From Muribaculaceae bacterium (GTDB lineage: Bacteria > Bacteroidota > Bacteroidia > Bacteroidales > Muribaculaceae), in the NCBI GenBank assembly GCA_009775365.1, contig VSPM01000005.1:1-63574 (forward strand): a stretch of 63,574 bases of DNA, read 5' to 3'. The translations under genes and the position numbers were made by a program. The stretch's first letter is position 1; every line of letters starts with the position of its first letter. The notes beneath the pieces are model-generated. The model ran no database searches. It was not told the origin of the DNA and saw nothing but the letters and a program-made list of their open reading frames with translations. Positions 17,560-26,392 of the stretch are shown here, piece by piece.

Positions 17560-19113
17560 ATGCTTGACAAAGATATAATCTCACAGGTGAAAACTGTGTT
17601 CGCTTCGCTGGGAAGCGATTTTGTGTTCCGCCTTTCCGGCGACCCTTCTCTTCCTAAGACGAAGGAGATGCTTGAGTTTCTAACAGATGTCGTGTCGTGC
17701 TCTCCAAGGCTCGCCGTGGAGATGACCGACATGCCCGAGGTTTCTCCCCGTTTTTCCCTTTGGCGCGATGGCGCTCCCACGGGCATCACTTTCCGCTGCA
17801 TACCCGGAGGGCATGAGTTCACGTCGCTTCTTTTAGCGGTTCTGAATGCCGACGGAAAAGGTAAGAACCTTCCCGACGAGGCCACGGCCTCCAGAATAAA
17901 ATCGCTTAAAGGTGAGATAGAGATTTCTGTGTTTGTGTCGCTCGACTGTACCAATTGCCCTGACGTGGTTCAGGCATTAAACGTGATTGCTCTCAATAAT
18001 CCCGGCCTTGCCGTTGAGATTGTGGACGGCGCCATGAGCCCCGGGGAGGCCAAGGCGCTTCATGTGCAGGCGGTGCCGACAGTGTTTGCCAACGGTGTGT
18101 TGCTCCATGTTGGGCGGAGTTCGCTCGGAGAGCTCCTTGCGTTGCTTGAGGAGCGTTTCGGAACGGATGCCGCAGGCGATGTGACACGAGAGGTGGAAGC
18201 TGACCTTATCGTGATAGGAGGAGGCCCGGCCGGTGTGGCGTCCGCAGTGTATAGCGCACGCAAGGGCCTGAGAGTGGCTGTGGTGGCCGGCACTATCGGC
18301 GGACAGGTGAGAGAGACCAAGGGGATTGAGAACCTTATCTCGTCGGGGGTGACAACGGGGATGGATCTTGCCGGCGGCTTGCGTGTGAATCTTGAAGAGA
18401 ACGCTGTGCAGATCTATGACCAGCGCGTGGTGGAAGAGGTGGTCCTTACCGGGCCGGAGAAAATAGTGAAGGCCAAGGGAGGGGAAGTGTTTAAAGCCCC
18501 GCAGGTGATAATCGCCACAGGCGCAAGCTGGCGCAAACTTAATGTGCCCGGAGAGGCCGACTATATAGGCAGGGGAGTGGCATTCTGCGCACATTGCGAC
18601 GGGCCGTTCTATGCCGGAAAAGATGTGGCTGTGGTTGGCGGCGGAAACTCCGGCATCGAGGCTGCGATAGATCTTTCCGGCATATGCCGCAACGTGACAG
18701 TGTTTGAGTTTCTCGACGAACTGAAAGCCGACACTGTTTTAATAGAGAAGGCGAAGAGTCTTCCGAATGTGGAGATTCACACGTCGTGCGCAGTGAAGGA
18801 GATTTCAGGAGACGGCACAAAAGTGACCGGACTTATTGTGGAGAACCGGCAGACGGGAGAGATTGCTGATTATATTGAAGACGGTGTGTTTGTGCAAATC
18901 GGCCTGACTCCAAACAGCGGGCTGTTTGCCACGCAGGTACCGGTCACATCTCACGGGGAGATAGTTGTAGACGATTGCTGCCGCACGGCCACAAAAGACG
19001 TGTACGCCGCCGGCGATGTCACCACTGTTCCCTACAAGCAGATAGCCATAGCCATAGGAGAGGGCGCCAAGGCCGCGCTCTCCGCCTTCAACGACCGCAT
19101 CCGCCGCCGGTGA
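17560..19113 (+). CDS. ahpF: Alkyl hydroperoxide reductase flavoprotein subunit
   Basis: A flavoprotein that passes electrons from NADH to AhpC. The N-terminal domain (about 1-200) has the two thioredoxin-like folds of AhpF with the CTNC dithiol in FVSLDCTNCPDVVQ. The FAD motif is VIGGGPAGVASAVYSARKG, the NAD motif is VAVVGGGNSGIEAAIDLSG, and the thioredoxin-reductase-like redox centre is FCAHCDGPFY. The C-terminal FAD contact is DVYAAGDVTTVPYKQ. The length of 517 aa is normal. It is the partner of the upstream ahpC. Confidence 0.97.
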   Translation: MLDKDIISQVKTVFASLGSDFVFRLSGDPSLPKTKEMLEFLTDVVSCSPRLAVEMTDMPEVSPRFSLWRDGAPTGITFRCIPGGHEFTSLLLAVLNADGKGKNLPDEATASRIKSLKGEIEISVFVSLDCTNCPDVVQALNVIALNNPGLAVEIVDGAMSPGEAKALHVQAVPTVFANGVLLHVGRSSLGELLALLEERFGTDAAGDVTREVEADLIVIGGGPAGVASAVYSARKGLRVAVVAGTIGGQVRETKGIENLISSGVTTGMDLAGGLRVNLEENAVQIYDQRVVEEVVLTGPEKIVKAKGGEVFKAPQVIIATGASWRKLNVPGEADYIGRGVAFCAHCDGPFYAGKDVAVVGGGNSGIEAAIDLSGICRNVTVFEFLDELKADTVLIEKAKSLPNVEIHTSCAVKEISGDGTKVTGLIVENRQTGEIADYIEDGVFVQIGLTPNSGLFATQVPVTSHGEIVVDDCCRTATKDVYAAGDVTTVPYKQIAIAIGEGAKAALSAFNDRIRRR

Positions 19114-19182
19114 CACTGAAAATATTGTTGCCGTTTCTGCTTGCTGATATTTGCCAATGTAAAGGTTAAAGAGGGCGGGATT

Positions 19183-19214
19183 TTTGGGTGAGACGTAATT
19201 TTTTTGTAACTTTG
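19183..19214 (+). promoter_or_regulatory. gyrB promoter and leader hairpin
   Basis: TTTG (19183-19186), 20 bp, TAACTTTG (19207-19214), an exact consensus. The leader begins near 19219 and contains a hairpin, AACGAAA...GGCG TAAT CG.GCC...TTTCGTT (about 19216-19249), about 34 nt before the ATG. The hairpin's role is unknown. Confidence 0.85.
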
Positions 19215-19282
19215 TAACGAAATAGGGCGTAATCGCGCCTTGTTTCGTTATTTTATTGCAAATAACTGACACAGAATAAGAT

Positions 19283-21253
19283 ATGGCAGAAGAAGTAGAA
19301 CTGCAGGAAACCGTACAGAAAGATTATGGGGCAGATAATATCCAGGTGCTTGAAGGCCTGGAGGCTGTTAGAAAACGTCCGGCGATGTATATCGGCGATA
19401 TATCAGGCCGAGGTCTGCATCATCTTGTGTATGAGGTGGTCGACAATTCCATCGACGAGGCTCTCGCCGGGTTTGCCAACCATATAGACGTGACTATTCA
19501 GGCTGACAATTCAATAAAGGTGGTCGATAACGGCCGAGGCATCCCTGTCGACATGCATGAGAAAATGCACAAGCCGGCTCTTGAGGTGGTGCTCACAGTG
19601 CTCCATGCGGGAGGAAAGTTCGATAAAGGGTCATATAAAGTGTCGGGAGGTCTGCATGGCGTGGGCGTGAGCTGCGTCAATGCCTTGAGCGACTATCTGC
19701 GTGCCGAGATTCATCGCGACGGCAAGATTCATATGCAGGAGTATGCCTATGGCAAGCCTACATGCCAGCTTCAGGTTATAGGGGAGACCGACCATACCGG
19801 CACTACAATCATATTCCATCCGGACGCGTCGATATTCACGGAGACAGTCTACGACTATGAGACTCTTGCAAGCCGTCTTCGCGACCTTGCATACTTGAAT
19901 GCCGGAATCACTCTCACTCTCACCGACATGAGAGAGATGGATGAAAAGGGTGAGTGTCGTAAGGATGTGTTCTATAGCGAAGAGGGCCTGAAGCAGTTTG
20001 TAAGGTATCTGGACCAGGGCAAGGAGCCTCTCATAGAGGAGATAATACATCTGAACACTGTGAAGAACGGTGTGCCGGTGGAGGTTGCAATGACCTATAA
20101 CACATCTTTCAGCGAGAATATATTCTCTTATGTAAATAATATCAACACCATTGAAGGTGGCACACACCTCACCGGCTTCCGGAGGGGATTGACAACGACT
20201 CTGAAGAAATATGCTGAAGACAATCATCTGCTTGACAAACTCAAGATAGAGCTCTCGAAAGATGATTTCCGCGACGGGCTCACTGCCGTGGTGTCGGTGA
20301 AAGTGGCTGAGCCGCAGTTTGAGGGCCAGACAAAGACGAAGCTTGGCAACAACGAGGTTTCGGGTGTGGTTCAGACAGCTGTGAGCGAGGCGTTGCGCTA
20401 TTATCTTGAGGAGCATCCTAAGCAGGCGAGGGCTATCGTCGACAAGGTTATGCTTGCCGCGCAGGCTCGCCATGCGGCCTACAATGCCCGCATGAAGGTG
20501 CAGAGAAAGTCGCCGCTTTCGGGTGCCGGACTGCCGGGTAAACTTGCCGACTGCAAAAGCCGTGACGCTGCAGTGTGTGAGCTGTTTCTTGTCGAGGGTG
20601 ACTCCGCAGGCGGTTCAGCCAAGCAGGGACGCAATCCGAACTATCAGGCTATCTTGCCTTTGCGCGGAAAGATTCTGAATGTGGAGAAGGCCATGGATCA
20701 CAAGGTGTATGAGAGCGAGGAAATCGTGAATATGTTCAAGGCTCTTGGCGTGACTATCGGCACCGAGGAGGATGACAAGGAGCCGAACATGACGAAGCTT
20801 CGCTATAATAAGATTATTATCATGACCGATGCCGACGTCGACGGCGCTCATATTGCTACTCTGCTTATGACGTTCTTCTTCCGCCGGATACGCCCGATTA
20901 TCGAGAATGGTTATCTTTATATAGCGACACCACCGCTTTATAAGTGCAGCACCAAGAATAAGAAGACGCAGGAATATGCGTGGGATGAGATGCAGGTGCA
21001 GAGGTTTGTCGACACTTATTGCGACGGGAATCGCGACCGCATGGTGCTTCAGCGCTATAAGGGTCTTGGCGAGATGAACCCTGAGCAGCTCTGGGAAACG
21101 ACTATGGACCCTGAGAACCGTATGCTCAAGCAGGTGACGCTTCTGAATGCTGCGGAGGCAGACCGCACTTTCTCGATCCTTATGGGTGAGGAGGTAGGGC
21201 CTCGCCGCGAGTTTATCGAGGCTCACGCTACTTATGCTAATATCGATGCCTAA
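19283..21253 (+). CDS. gyrB: DNA gyrase subunit B
   Basis: The ATPase subunit of gyrase, which introduces negative supercoils. The GHKL ATPase motifs are present (VYEVVDNSIDEALAG, DNGRGIPVD, VSGGLHGVGVSCVNAL). The transducer domain follows, then the TOPRIM core with LVEGDSAGGSAKQGRN, LPLRGKILNVEKA and ADVDGAHI, and the C-terminal YKGLGEMNPEQLWETTMDP. At 656 aa it has the usual Bacteroidetes length and lacks the extra enterobacterial insertion. It is monocistronic between its own promoter and terminator. Confidence 0.97.
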   Translation: MAEEVELQETVQKDYGADNIQVLEGLEAVRKRPAMYIGDISGRGLHHLVYEVVDNSIDEALAGFANHIDVTIQADNSIKVVDNGRGIPVDMHEKMHKPALEVVLTVLHAGGKFDKGSYKVSGGLHGVGVSCVNALSDYLRAEIHRDGKIHMQEYAYGKPTCQLQVIGETDHTGTTIIFHPDASIFTETVYDYETLASRLRDLAYLNAGITLTLTDMREMDEKGECRKDVFYSEEGLKQFVRYLDQGKEPLIEEIIHLNTVKNGVPVEVAMTYNTSFSENIFSYVNNINTIEGGTHLTGFRRGLTTTLKKYAEDNHLLDKLKIELSKDDFRDGLTAVVSVKVAEPQFEGQTKTKLGNNEVSGVVQTAVSEALRYYLEEHPKQARAIVDKVMLAAQARHAAYNARMKVQRKSPLSGAGLPGKLADCKSRDAAVCELFLVEGDSAGGSAKQGRNPNYQAILPLRGKILNVEKAMDHKVYESEEIVNMFKALGVTIGTEEDDKEPNMTKLRYNKIIIMTDADVDGAHIATLLMTFFFRRIRPIIENGYLYIATPPLYKCSTKNKKTQEYAWDEMQVQRFVDTYCDGNRDRMVLQRYKGLGEMNPEQLWETTMDPENRMLKQVTLLNAAEADRTFSILMGEEVGPRREFIEAHATYANIDA

Positions 21254-21355
21254 GGGCGGATTTGGCTTTGACGGGGCTGGCTCTTGCGGGCTTTGGCTTT
21301 GACGGGCGCCCCTCCCTTTGGCCGGGGAACGGGGCAGGATATCGAGGAACGGGAC

Positions 21356-21397
21356 AATAAAACAGCAGCTTCTCTAAAGAGAAGCTGCTGTTTTATT
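21356..21397. terminator. Bidirectional terminator between gyrB and the capsule operon
   Basis: A perfect palindrome of 19-20 bp arms, AATAAAACAGCAGCTTCTC and complement, with a TAAA loop. T-rich and A-rich outer arms let it work in both directions for the convergent units. Just upstream, TTTGGCTTTGACGGG occurs twice (about 21265 and 21292), a short direct repeat. Confidence 0.88.
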
Positions 21398-21423
21398 TGG
21401 GGGCTTTCTGCTTTCGGGTGGGG

Positions 21424-22506
21424 CTATCTGAGCTTGAGCATGGTGCCGGGCTGGAGGCGCTCTGACTCGGTGATGAAGTTGAGCTGGCAAAGGCGCAATA
21501 CGCTGATGCCGGCACGGTCGGCGATGGCTTTTACGGTGTCGCCGTCTCTCACAACGTATGTGGATTTCTGTTTTAGGGAGGTCTTTGTGCCGTTTAAGCC
21601 GGTGGCTATCCTTTCTGATGTGGGATAGTCTGTCTTGGATGCCCGTGCATACAGGTTCATGGAACGGCCTGTGAAATCGAACACAGTGGTGGGGTCGATT
21701 GCCGTGCCCATGTATCTTGTCTCAAAGTGCAGGTGAGGCCCTGTGGAGTTTCCTGTGTTGCCTCCGAGGGCTATAGGCTCTCCCGCTTCAATCTGCTGGC
21801 CGGGATATACAAGCGACTCGCTGAGGTGGGCGTAGCGTGTTTCAACGCCGTTGCTGTGTGCCAAGACAACGTAGTTGCCGTATCCTCCGGGCTCGTAGTT
21901 AACTTGCCCTACTATGCCGGGCAATGCCGCTCTCACGGTGTCGCCAACCGACAGGCTGATGTCTACCCCTTTGTGTACGCGGTTGAATTTGGGGCGGAAT
22001 CCGAATCCGGATGTGATATGCCCCCATGCGGGCCTGTAGAAGTCAGACCTGTCGAACACAGGCATAGGCCCAGTGTAGGATGGTGAACTGTACATGCTGC
22101 CGTCTTTGCCCCAGTAGCCTGCCTGATAGAACCCGGTGCCTTCATATGCGTGGGAAAGATAGTTAAGCACGCTCACTGATGACGCTCCCGACATTGCCGA
22201 GAGTGTCCCTCCCACCTCTGCCGGACGATTGGCGGAGGTTGCGAGCTGCACAAGCGCGTTTACTGGATTCATTGCGGAGAGCACTCTGCCAATGTCGGCG
22301 CTGCCTCCGTCTTGTGTTTTGGGAGAGATTATGTCGAGAGTTTTTGACGTTACGGCATCAAGGGAGTCGGGCTGTTGCTCGATGCGGCCTCCAACGGCCT
22401 TTATGAGTCCTGAAAGGTAATCCTCCGATAATGATTGAGCGGAAGCATCGCCACACAGCGATGCCCCCGCAATCATTGCTATAATTAAACTGCTCCTAAA
22501 ATCCAT
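21424..22506 (-). CDS. Secreted M23 peptidase with LysM domain
   Basis: A LytM/M23 zinc endopeptidase predicted to cut peptidoglycan peptide bridges in the periplasm. The signal peptide is MDFRSSLIIAMIAGASLCGDASA. The zinc motifs are intact: HKGVDIS (HxxxD) and GPHLHFE (HxH). The C-terminal LysM-like domain (YVVRDGDTVKAIADRAGIS) binds glycan. I chose the ATG at 22506 over an overlapping TTG at 22518 because the signal peptide starts there. It follows wzz by 8 nt and is the last gene of the exopolysaccharide operon, where such a peptidase could open the wall for the export apparatus (inference). Confidence 0.9.
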   Translation of the reverse strand: MDFRSSLIIAMIAGASLCGDASAQSLSEDYLSGLIKAVGGRIEQQPDSLDAVTSKTLDIISPKTQDGGSADIGRVLSAMNPVNALVQLATSANRPAEVGGTLSAMSGASSVSVLNYLSHAYEGTGFYQAGYWGKDGSMYSSPSYTGPMPVFDRSDFYRPAWGHITSGFGFRPKFNRVHKGVDISLSVGDTVRAALPGIVGQVNYEPGGYGNYVVLAHSNGVETRYAHLSESLVYPGQQIEAGEPIALGGNTGNSTGPHLHFETRYMGTAIDPTTVFDFTGRSMNLYARASKTDYPTSERIATGLNGTKTSLKQKSTYVVRDGDTVKAIADRAGISVLRLCQLNFITESERLQPGTMLKLR

Positions 22507-22514
22507 GTCTGGAA

Positions 22515-23663
22515 TCAATCTTCGTTTTTCTTGACTTTCTTTGATGAATTGTCTTCAATCCTCTTAGTCTCGGGATTCGCTTTCTTGTGCTCCTCGACCA
22601 TAGGCTGGATGAAGAGAATCCATGCGGCGCAAGCCACGAACGCAAGGAAGATGAACCCTGCAAGAATCAGCACCTTTCTCGGAGCAGCAGGTTTAATTGG
22701 CACAGTGGCTGGAGTGACAACGGCATAGACGGGAGTGGTCTCCTGCACTTTTGCCTTGGCCTTCTGCACTTGTTGCGCGGTCTGATTATAGAGGTTAAAC
22801 GCAAGGGTAGTCTCGTTTTCGAGGCGGTCGCGAGTGATCTGTGCCGAACGGAAAGCCAGACCCTGGTTGCGGTCGAGGTAATCGGCATATCGCTGCTGTG
22901 CTCTATAGTATTCCTGCTGCGCTTCCTTGTTAAGTTTCTCCGCGTATTCAAGGTCCTGGCGAGCCTTGTTGGTTCGATAGCTGGTCACATATTCCTGAAG
23001 GCGTGTCACCACTGTGTCTGCGAGCATTGCCGACACAAGGGGGTCTTGCATCTTGACGTCGATTGTCACCACAGATGTTTTCTGGTCAACATTCGCTGTC
23101 ACTCTTTTTGAAAGAGCCTCCACGAGGTCGGCCTCGTCTTTGGTGAGCTGGAAGTTATTGAGCTTATGCCCCTCTTCCACTTCTTCGTCAGCTTTAAGAA
23201 GACCGATTATTTTTCCTGGCACACCCAGAATCACGCTCCACCAAGGAGATGATGTCTCGTCTTCCATATATTGCTGCACAGTGAATTTCTCGCCGTCTTC
23301 CTTTGTTTCCACCTCTACGTTGAAGAGGCTTGTGATGAAAGGCACTGAGCTCACCACGTCGGGATATAGCTGCGGATATACGGCATCTGCACCGGAAGCC
23401 GCGCCGGAAGAAAGACCTGCTATGGAGGCGAGGGCACCGAGTCCTCCGGCTGCGGCTTTTGGATCGCTGATTTCAGGTGCAAGTTTTACAGATGTAGCGT
23501 ATTCTCTTGGAATACTGAATGCTATCACCAGACCAATCACTGCGCCCCACACGCACCATTTCACAATCTTTTTCTTCTGAGCCCAAAGTTTTGTGGCAAG
23601 TTCGAGAAGGTCAATCTCCTTCTCATCGTTGTCATATTCTCTGAAATCCTGTTCTTCCTGCAT
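22515..23663 (-). CDS. Wzz-type polysaccharide chain-length determinant
   Basis: An inner-membrane polysaccharide co-polymerase of the Wzz/GNVR family. Its first transmembrane segment (about 37-52, WCVWGAVIGLVIAFSI) is followed by a large periplasmic coiled region and a second segment near 332-353 (VLILAGFIFLAFVACAAWILF). The latter is preceded by the proline-rich TVPIKPAAPRK typical of the family. No Walker ATPase or tyrosine-rich tail is fused. It lies 30 nt after the SLBB exporter in the same operon. Confidence 0.92.
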   Translation of the reverse strand: MQEEQDFREYDNDEKEIDLLELATKLWAQKKKIVKWCVWGAVIGLVIAFSIPREYATSVKLAPEISDPKAAAGGLGALASIAGLSSGAASGADAVYPQLYPDVVSSVPFITSLFNVEVETKEDGEKFTVQQYMEDETSSPWWSVILGVPGKIIGLLKADEEVEEGHKLNNFQLTKDEADLVEALSKRVTANVDQKTSVVTIDVKMQDPLVSAMLADTVVTRLQEYVTSYRTNKARQDLEYAEKLNKEAQQEYYRAQQRYADYLDRNQGLAFRSAQITRDRLENETTLAFNLYNQTAQQVQKAKAKVQETTPVYAVVTPATVPIKPAAPRKVLILAGFIFLAFVACAAWILFIQPMVEEHKKANPETKRIEDNSSKKVKKNED

Positions 23664-23693
23664 ATTATTAAGATATTACGGCAGAGCCTTGGG

Positions 23694-26105
23694 TTATTTG
23701 AAGATGTTTGTGATAGTTGCAGCCATTGTAGCCACAGAGCTGAAGCTTGTGGCGAATGCCAGAATCTTTGTCCAGTCGGTTCCGGCTGTGTTGGGCTTTG
23801 ACGGCACGATAATCTGGCAGCCGGGCTCTATAGGTGTGTTTCTCTTGGCTTTCGCCACGGTTCCGTTGAGATAGACGATAAACGCCTTGCCTTTCTTGGC
23901 GCGCTGTCCGTAGCCGCCGGCCTGGTCGATGTAATGTTTGAGTTTCTTTCCGGGTTCATACACCACTGTGTTGGGGAACATAACGTCGCCTGCAATCTTC
24001 ACAGTGCTCTGCTGCTCGGGAATGAAGAGTGCGTCGCCTGGCTGCAGCACAAGGTCGTAGTGGCTGCCGGGATACTGAAGCGCCTTTTCAAGGTTGATTC
24101 CGACATTGTAGTTTCTTGACACCTGAATCTTGCTCAACGCGATAGAGTCGCCCTGGCCTGCGGTGCTGTTAGACATTGCAAGGCGTATAGCCTCCTGGCG
24201 CGCTAAGTATTCATCTTCAGAAAGGCGGCGTGTGAGGTGGGCGCCTTTGATGTAGGCATCCTCAAGAATGCCGCCCGCGCGGCGCACCACATCGCTTATA
24301 CGTTCGTTGCGTTTCTCCAATGCGAAGTTGCCACCGAAGAGCACTTCTCCGGTTACGCTCACAAACTCCTGGGCTTCATATCCCGGGCTTGTGCGCACCT
24401 GAACCATGTCGTAGGGTTTCAGCACGAACCCTTTCCCCTCGCCGACTGCGAGTCCGTTTTCAATCGACACGCTGTAGATTGTGGAGAGACGCTGTGTAGG
24501 CTCTGTGGCAGTCGGGTCGATTATTCGGCGGGCAATGTCGATGCGGGCTGTAGATGCTCCCTGGAGAAGGCCGCCGGCCTGGAAGATAAGGTCTTCGAGA
24601 GTGGTGTTGTCGGCAAACGGGTATGTGCCGGGACGGGCAACCTGGCCGGTGATGGTGAGGCTTCCGCGGTCTTCAAGTTCATGCACGCTTGAGATTACGA
24701 GCATGTCATTGCGCTTGAGCTGCACGTCGGGGGCGCGTCCTGCAAGAATCTCACCAAGGTCGAGGGCTATGATCTCAAGCTGGAGGTCCGGGCCTTCGCG
24801 ATAGAGAAGCACACGGTCGGTGTAGGCGTCGTCAGTGAGGCCGTCGGCCTTGCGCACAAGTTCTCCCACAGTGGAGAGGTCATTTCCGATTGCGAACATT
24901 CCGGGGCGATATACGGCGCCTTTCAGTTCAACACGGTTTGAATAGCGGTCGAGGATTGTCCCTACAGAGATTATGTCGCCGTCTTTAAGGCGGTATGACG
25001 CGAACTCCCCTTGCTCGATGTTGTAGAGTTCGTTTTCAGTGCCCGACTGGCGAGCGAGACGAACCATTTCGGAATATGCGTCTCCTGTGAAGCCGCCGGC
25101 ATAGTCGAGGATAGTTTTGATAGTCTCCCCAGGTTTGATTTCATAATACATAGGGCGCTTCACATTGCCGTCGATGCTTACGAGCTGCTCATATGGAGGC
25201 ACGATAATCACGTCGCCTTCCTGGAGGCGTACGTTTCCGGCGGTCTTGCCGTCGAAGAGGTATTCATAGATGTCGACTCCTGCAATTTTCTTTCCGTTGC
25301 GCAACACCTGGATGTTACGGAGCGAACCTATGTCGTTGATGCCTCCGGCACGATATAGGGCATGGAACACGGAAGAGAACGGCGACATGCGGAATGTGCC
25401 CGGAGTGGCCACCTCGCCCATGATGTCAACCTGGATTGTGCGCACCTGTCCGAGAGTGACTTGAATGTCGGTTTCGGCGTCGGTCATTCCGGCATATTTT
25501 TTAGAGAATGCGCTCTTGATGTGCTTGTTGGCCTCGGTTATGGTCTGCCCGTTAAGGTAGACAGGGCCAATCTGCGAAATCATGATGCTGCCTTCGGGAG
25601 ATATTGTCTGGCGTAGATGGTCTTCCGATGTTCCCCAGATGTCGATAATCACTTCGTCGCCGGGGCCGAGTCGATAGTTCTGCGGAGTGGCAAGGTTCTC
25701 GCTGGGTTCAAAAGTCAGAGAGCGAGAATTAAATACTTTGTGCCCGTAGATCTGACGGGCCGACACTTTTCCGTCGCTGCCTTCGTCGACCTCACGGCCG
25801 ATGTCATCCATTGTTCCGGCGGAAATGTCGTTTGAAACGTCGTGGCTGCGTTCAGTGTTAGCCGCACTCACGCTTTGGCTTGTAACGTTGGTTTCGCTTC
25901 CCTGCTGGGCCTCAAAGCGGGCTTTGATTCGTTCGGCCTGTTCGGGAGTGACCCCCTTGGCCAATAGTTCTTTGCCAATTTGTTGCTCAGTTTTTCCGGC
26001 AGCAGACTGCTGCTTGATGTAGTCTATCACCTGCTGGTCGGTCAAGGCGAATGCCGACATAGAACATAGCATGAACAGGGATAGTAAAACACGCCTGATT
26101 TTCAT
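23694..26105 (-). CDS. SLBB-domain polysaccharide export protein (Wza-like)
   Basis: An outer-membrane or periplasmic exopolysaccharide exporter. The signal peptide is MKIRRVLLSLFMLCSMSAFA, followed by a small helical segment (about 21-66, with VTPEQAERIKARFE). The Poly_export domain begins near 125 (YRLGPGDEVIIDIWGTS) and about six SLBB repeats follow (for example IKPGETIKTILDYAGGF and YPFADNTTLEDLIFQAGG). The 803-aa length matches the long Bacteroidetes form. It heads the operon with wzz and the M23 peptidase; no glycosyltransferase genes are nearby. Confidence 0.92.
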   Translation of the reverse strand: MKIRRVLLSLFMLCSMSAFALTDQQVIDYIKQQSAAGKTEQQIGKELLAKGVTPEQAERIKARFEAQQGSETNVTSQSVSAANTERSHDVSNDISAGTMDDIGREVDEGSDGKVSARQIYGHKVFNSRSLTFEPSENLATPQNYRLGPGDEVIIDIWGTSEDHLRQTISPEGSIMISQIGPVYLNGQTITEANKHIKSAFSKKYAGMTDAETDIQVTLGQVRTIQVDIMGEVATPGTFRMSPFSSVFHALYRAGGINDIGSLRNIQVLRNGKKIAGVDIYEYLFDGKTAGNVRLQEGDVIIVPPYEQLVSIDGNVKRPMYYEIKPGETIKTILDYAGGFTGDAYSEMVRLARQSGTENELYNIEQGEFASYRLKDGDIISVGTILDRYSNRVELKGAVYRPGMFAIGNDLSTVGELVRKADGLTDDAYTDRVLLYREGPDLQLEIIALDLGEILAGRAPDVQLKRNDMLVISSVHELEDRGSLTITGQVARPGTYPFADNTTLEDLIFQAGGLLQGASTARIDIARRIIDPTATEPTQRLSTIYSVSIENGLAVGEGKGFVLKPYDMVQVRTSPGYEAQEFVSVTGEVLFGGNFALEKRNERISDVVRRAGGILEDAYIKGAHLTRRLSEDEYLARQEAIRLAMSNSTAGQGDSIALSKIQVSRNYNVGINLEKALQYPGSHYDLVLQPGDALFIPEQQSTVKIAGDVMFPNTVVYEPGKKLKHYIDQAGGYGQRAKKGKAFIVYLNGTVAKAKRNTPIEPGCQIIVPSKPNTAGTDWTKILAFATSFSSVATMAATITNIFK

Positions 26106-26148
26106 ATATTTTTTTTTAATTACGTAATTAATTGAATCAAACTATAGC

Positions 26149-26214
26149 GACAGGAAACCGAGAGTAGGGAGCGTTCCCGCCGGTAGGCAAGCCGTCGAGG
26201 GCGCTCATTCTGTC
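26149..26214 (-). promoter_or_regulatory. Structured leader of the exopolysaccharide export operon
   Basis: Nested pairings are visible: GACAG (26149-26153) with CTGTC (26210-26214), AGCG (26170-26173) with CGCT (26202-26205), CCC (26176-26178) with GGG (26199-26201), and CGG (26181-26183) with CCG (26192-26194). It lies between the operon promoter and the exporter ATG, in the untranslated leader. It matches no riboswitch family I know. It could be a cis-regulatory RNA or a protein-binding leader. Confidence 0.5.
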
Positions 26215-26238
26215 AATTGGGTGGGTTCAAGTCAGGTG

Positions 26239-26270
26239 CAAAGTTAATAAAAATGCGTTAAACACGCAAA
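26239..26270 (-). promoter_or_regulatory. Promoter of the exopolysaccharide export operon
   Basis: Minus strand: TTTG (complement of 26267-26270), 20 bp, TAACTTTG (complement of 26239-26246). It is a perfect consensus. The leader is about 130 nt and contains the structured element at 26149-26214. Confidence 0.88.
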
Positions 26271-26329
26271 TACATATGCAGTTTAAGGGTGGTTCGCCAA
26301 CGCATTAAATGCTTTCAGGGGTGCGCAGG

Positions 26330-26361
26330 CTTGTGTGGTTGAATAAAAATGCCTATTTTTG
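26330..26361 (+). promoter_or_regulatory. Promoter of the ApgM-like gene at 26393
   Basis: CTTG (26330-26333), 20 bp, TATTTTTG (26354-26361). The -7 element is exact and the -33 differs at one base. The leader would be about 27 nt. Confidence 0.7.
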
Positions 26362-26392
26362 CAGTTAACATCACTAAAACCAGAGCAATCAC

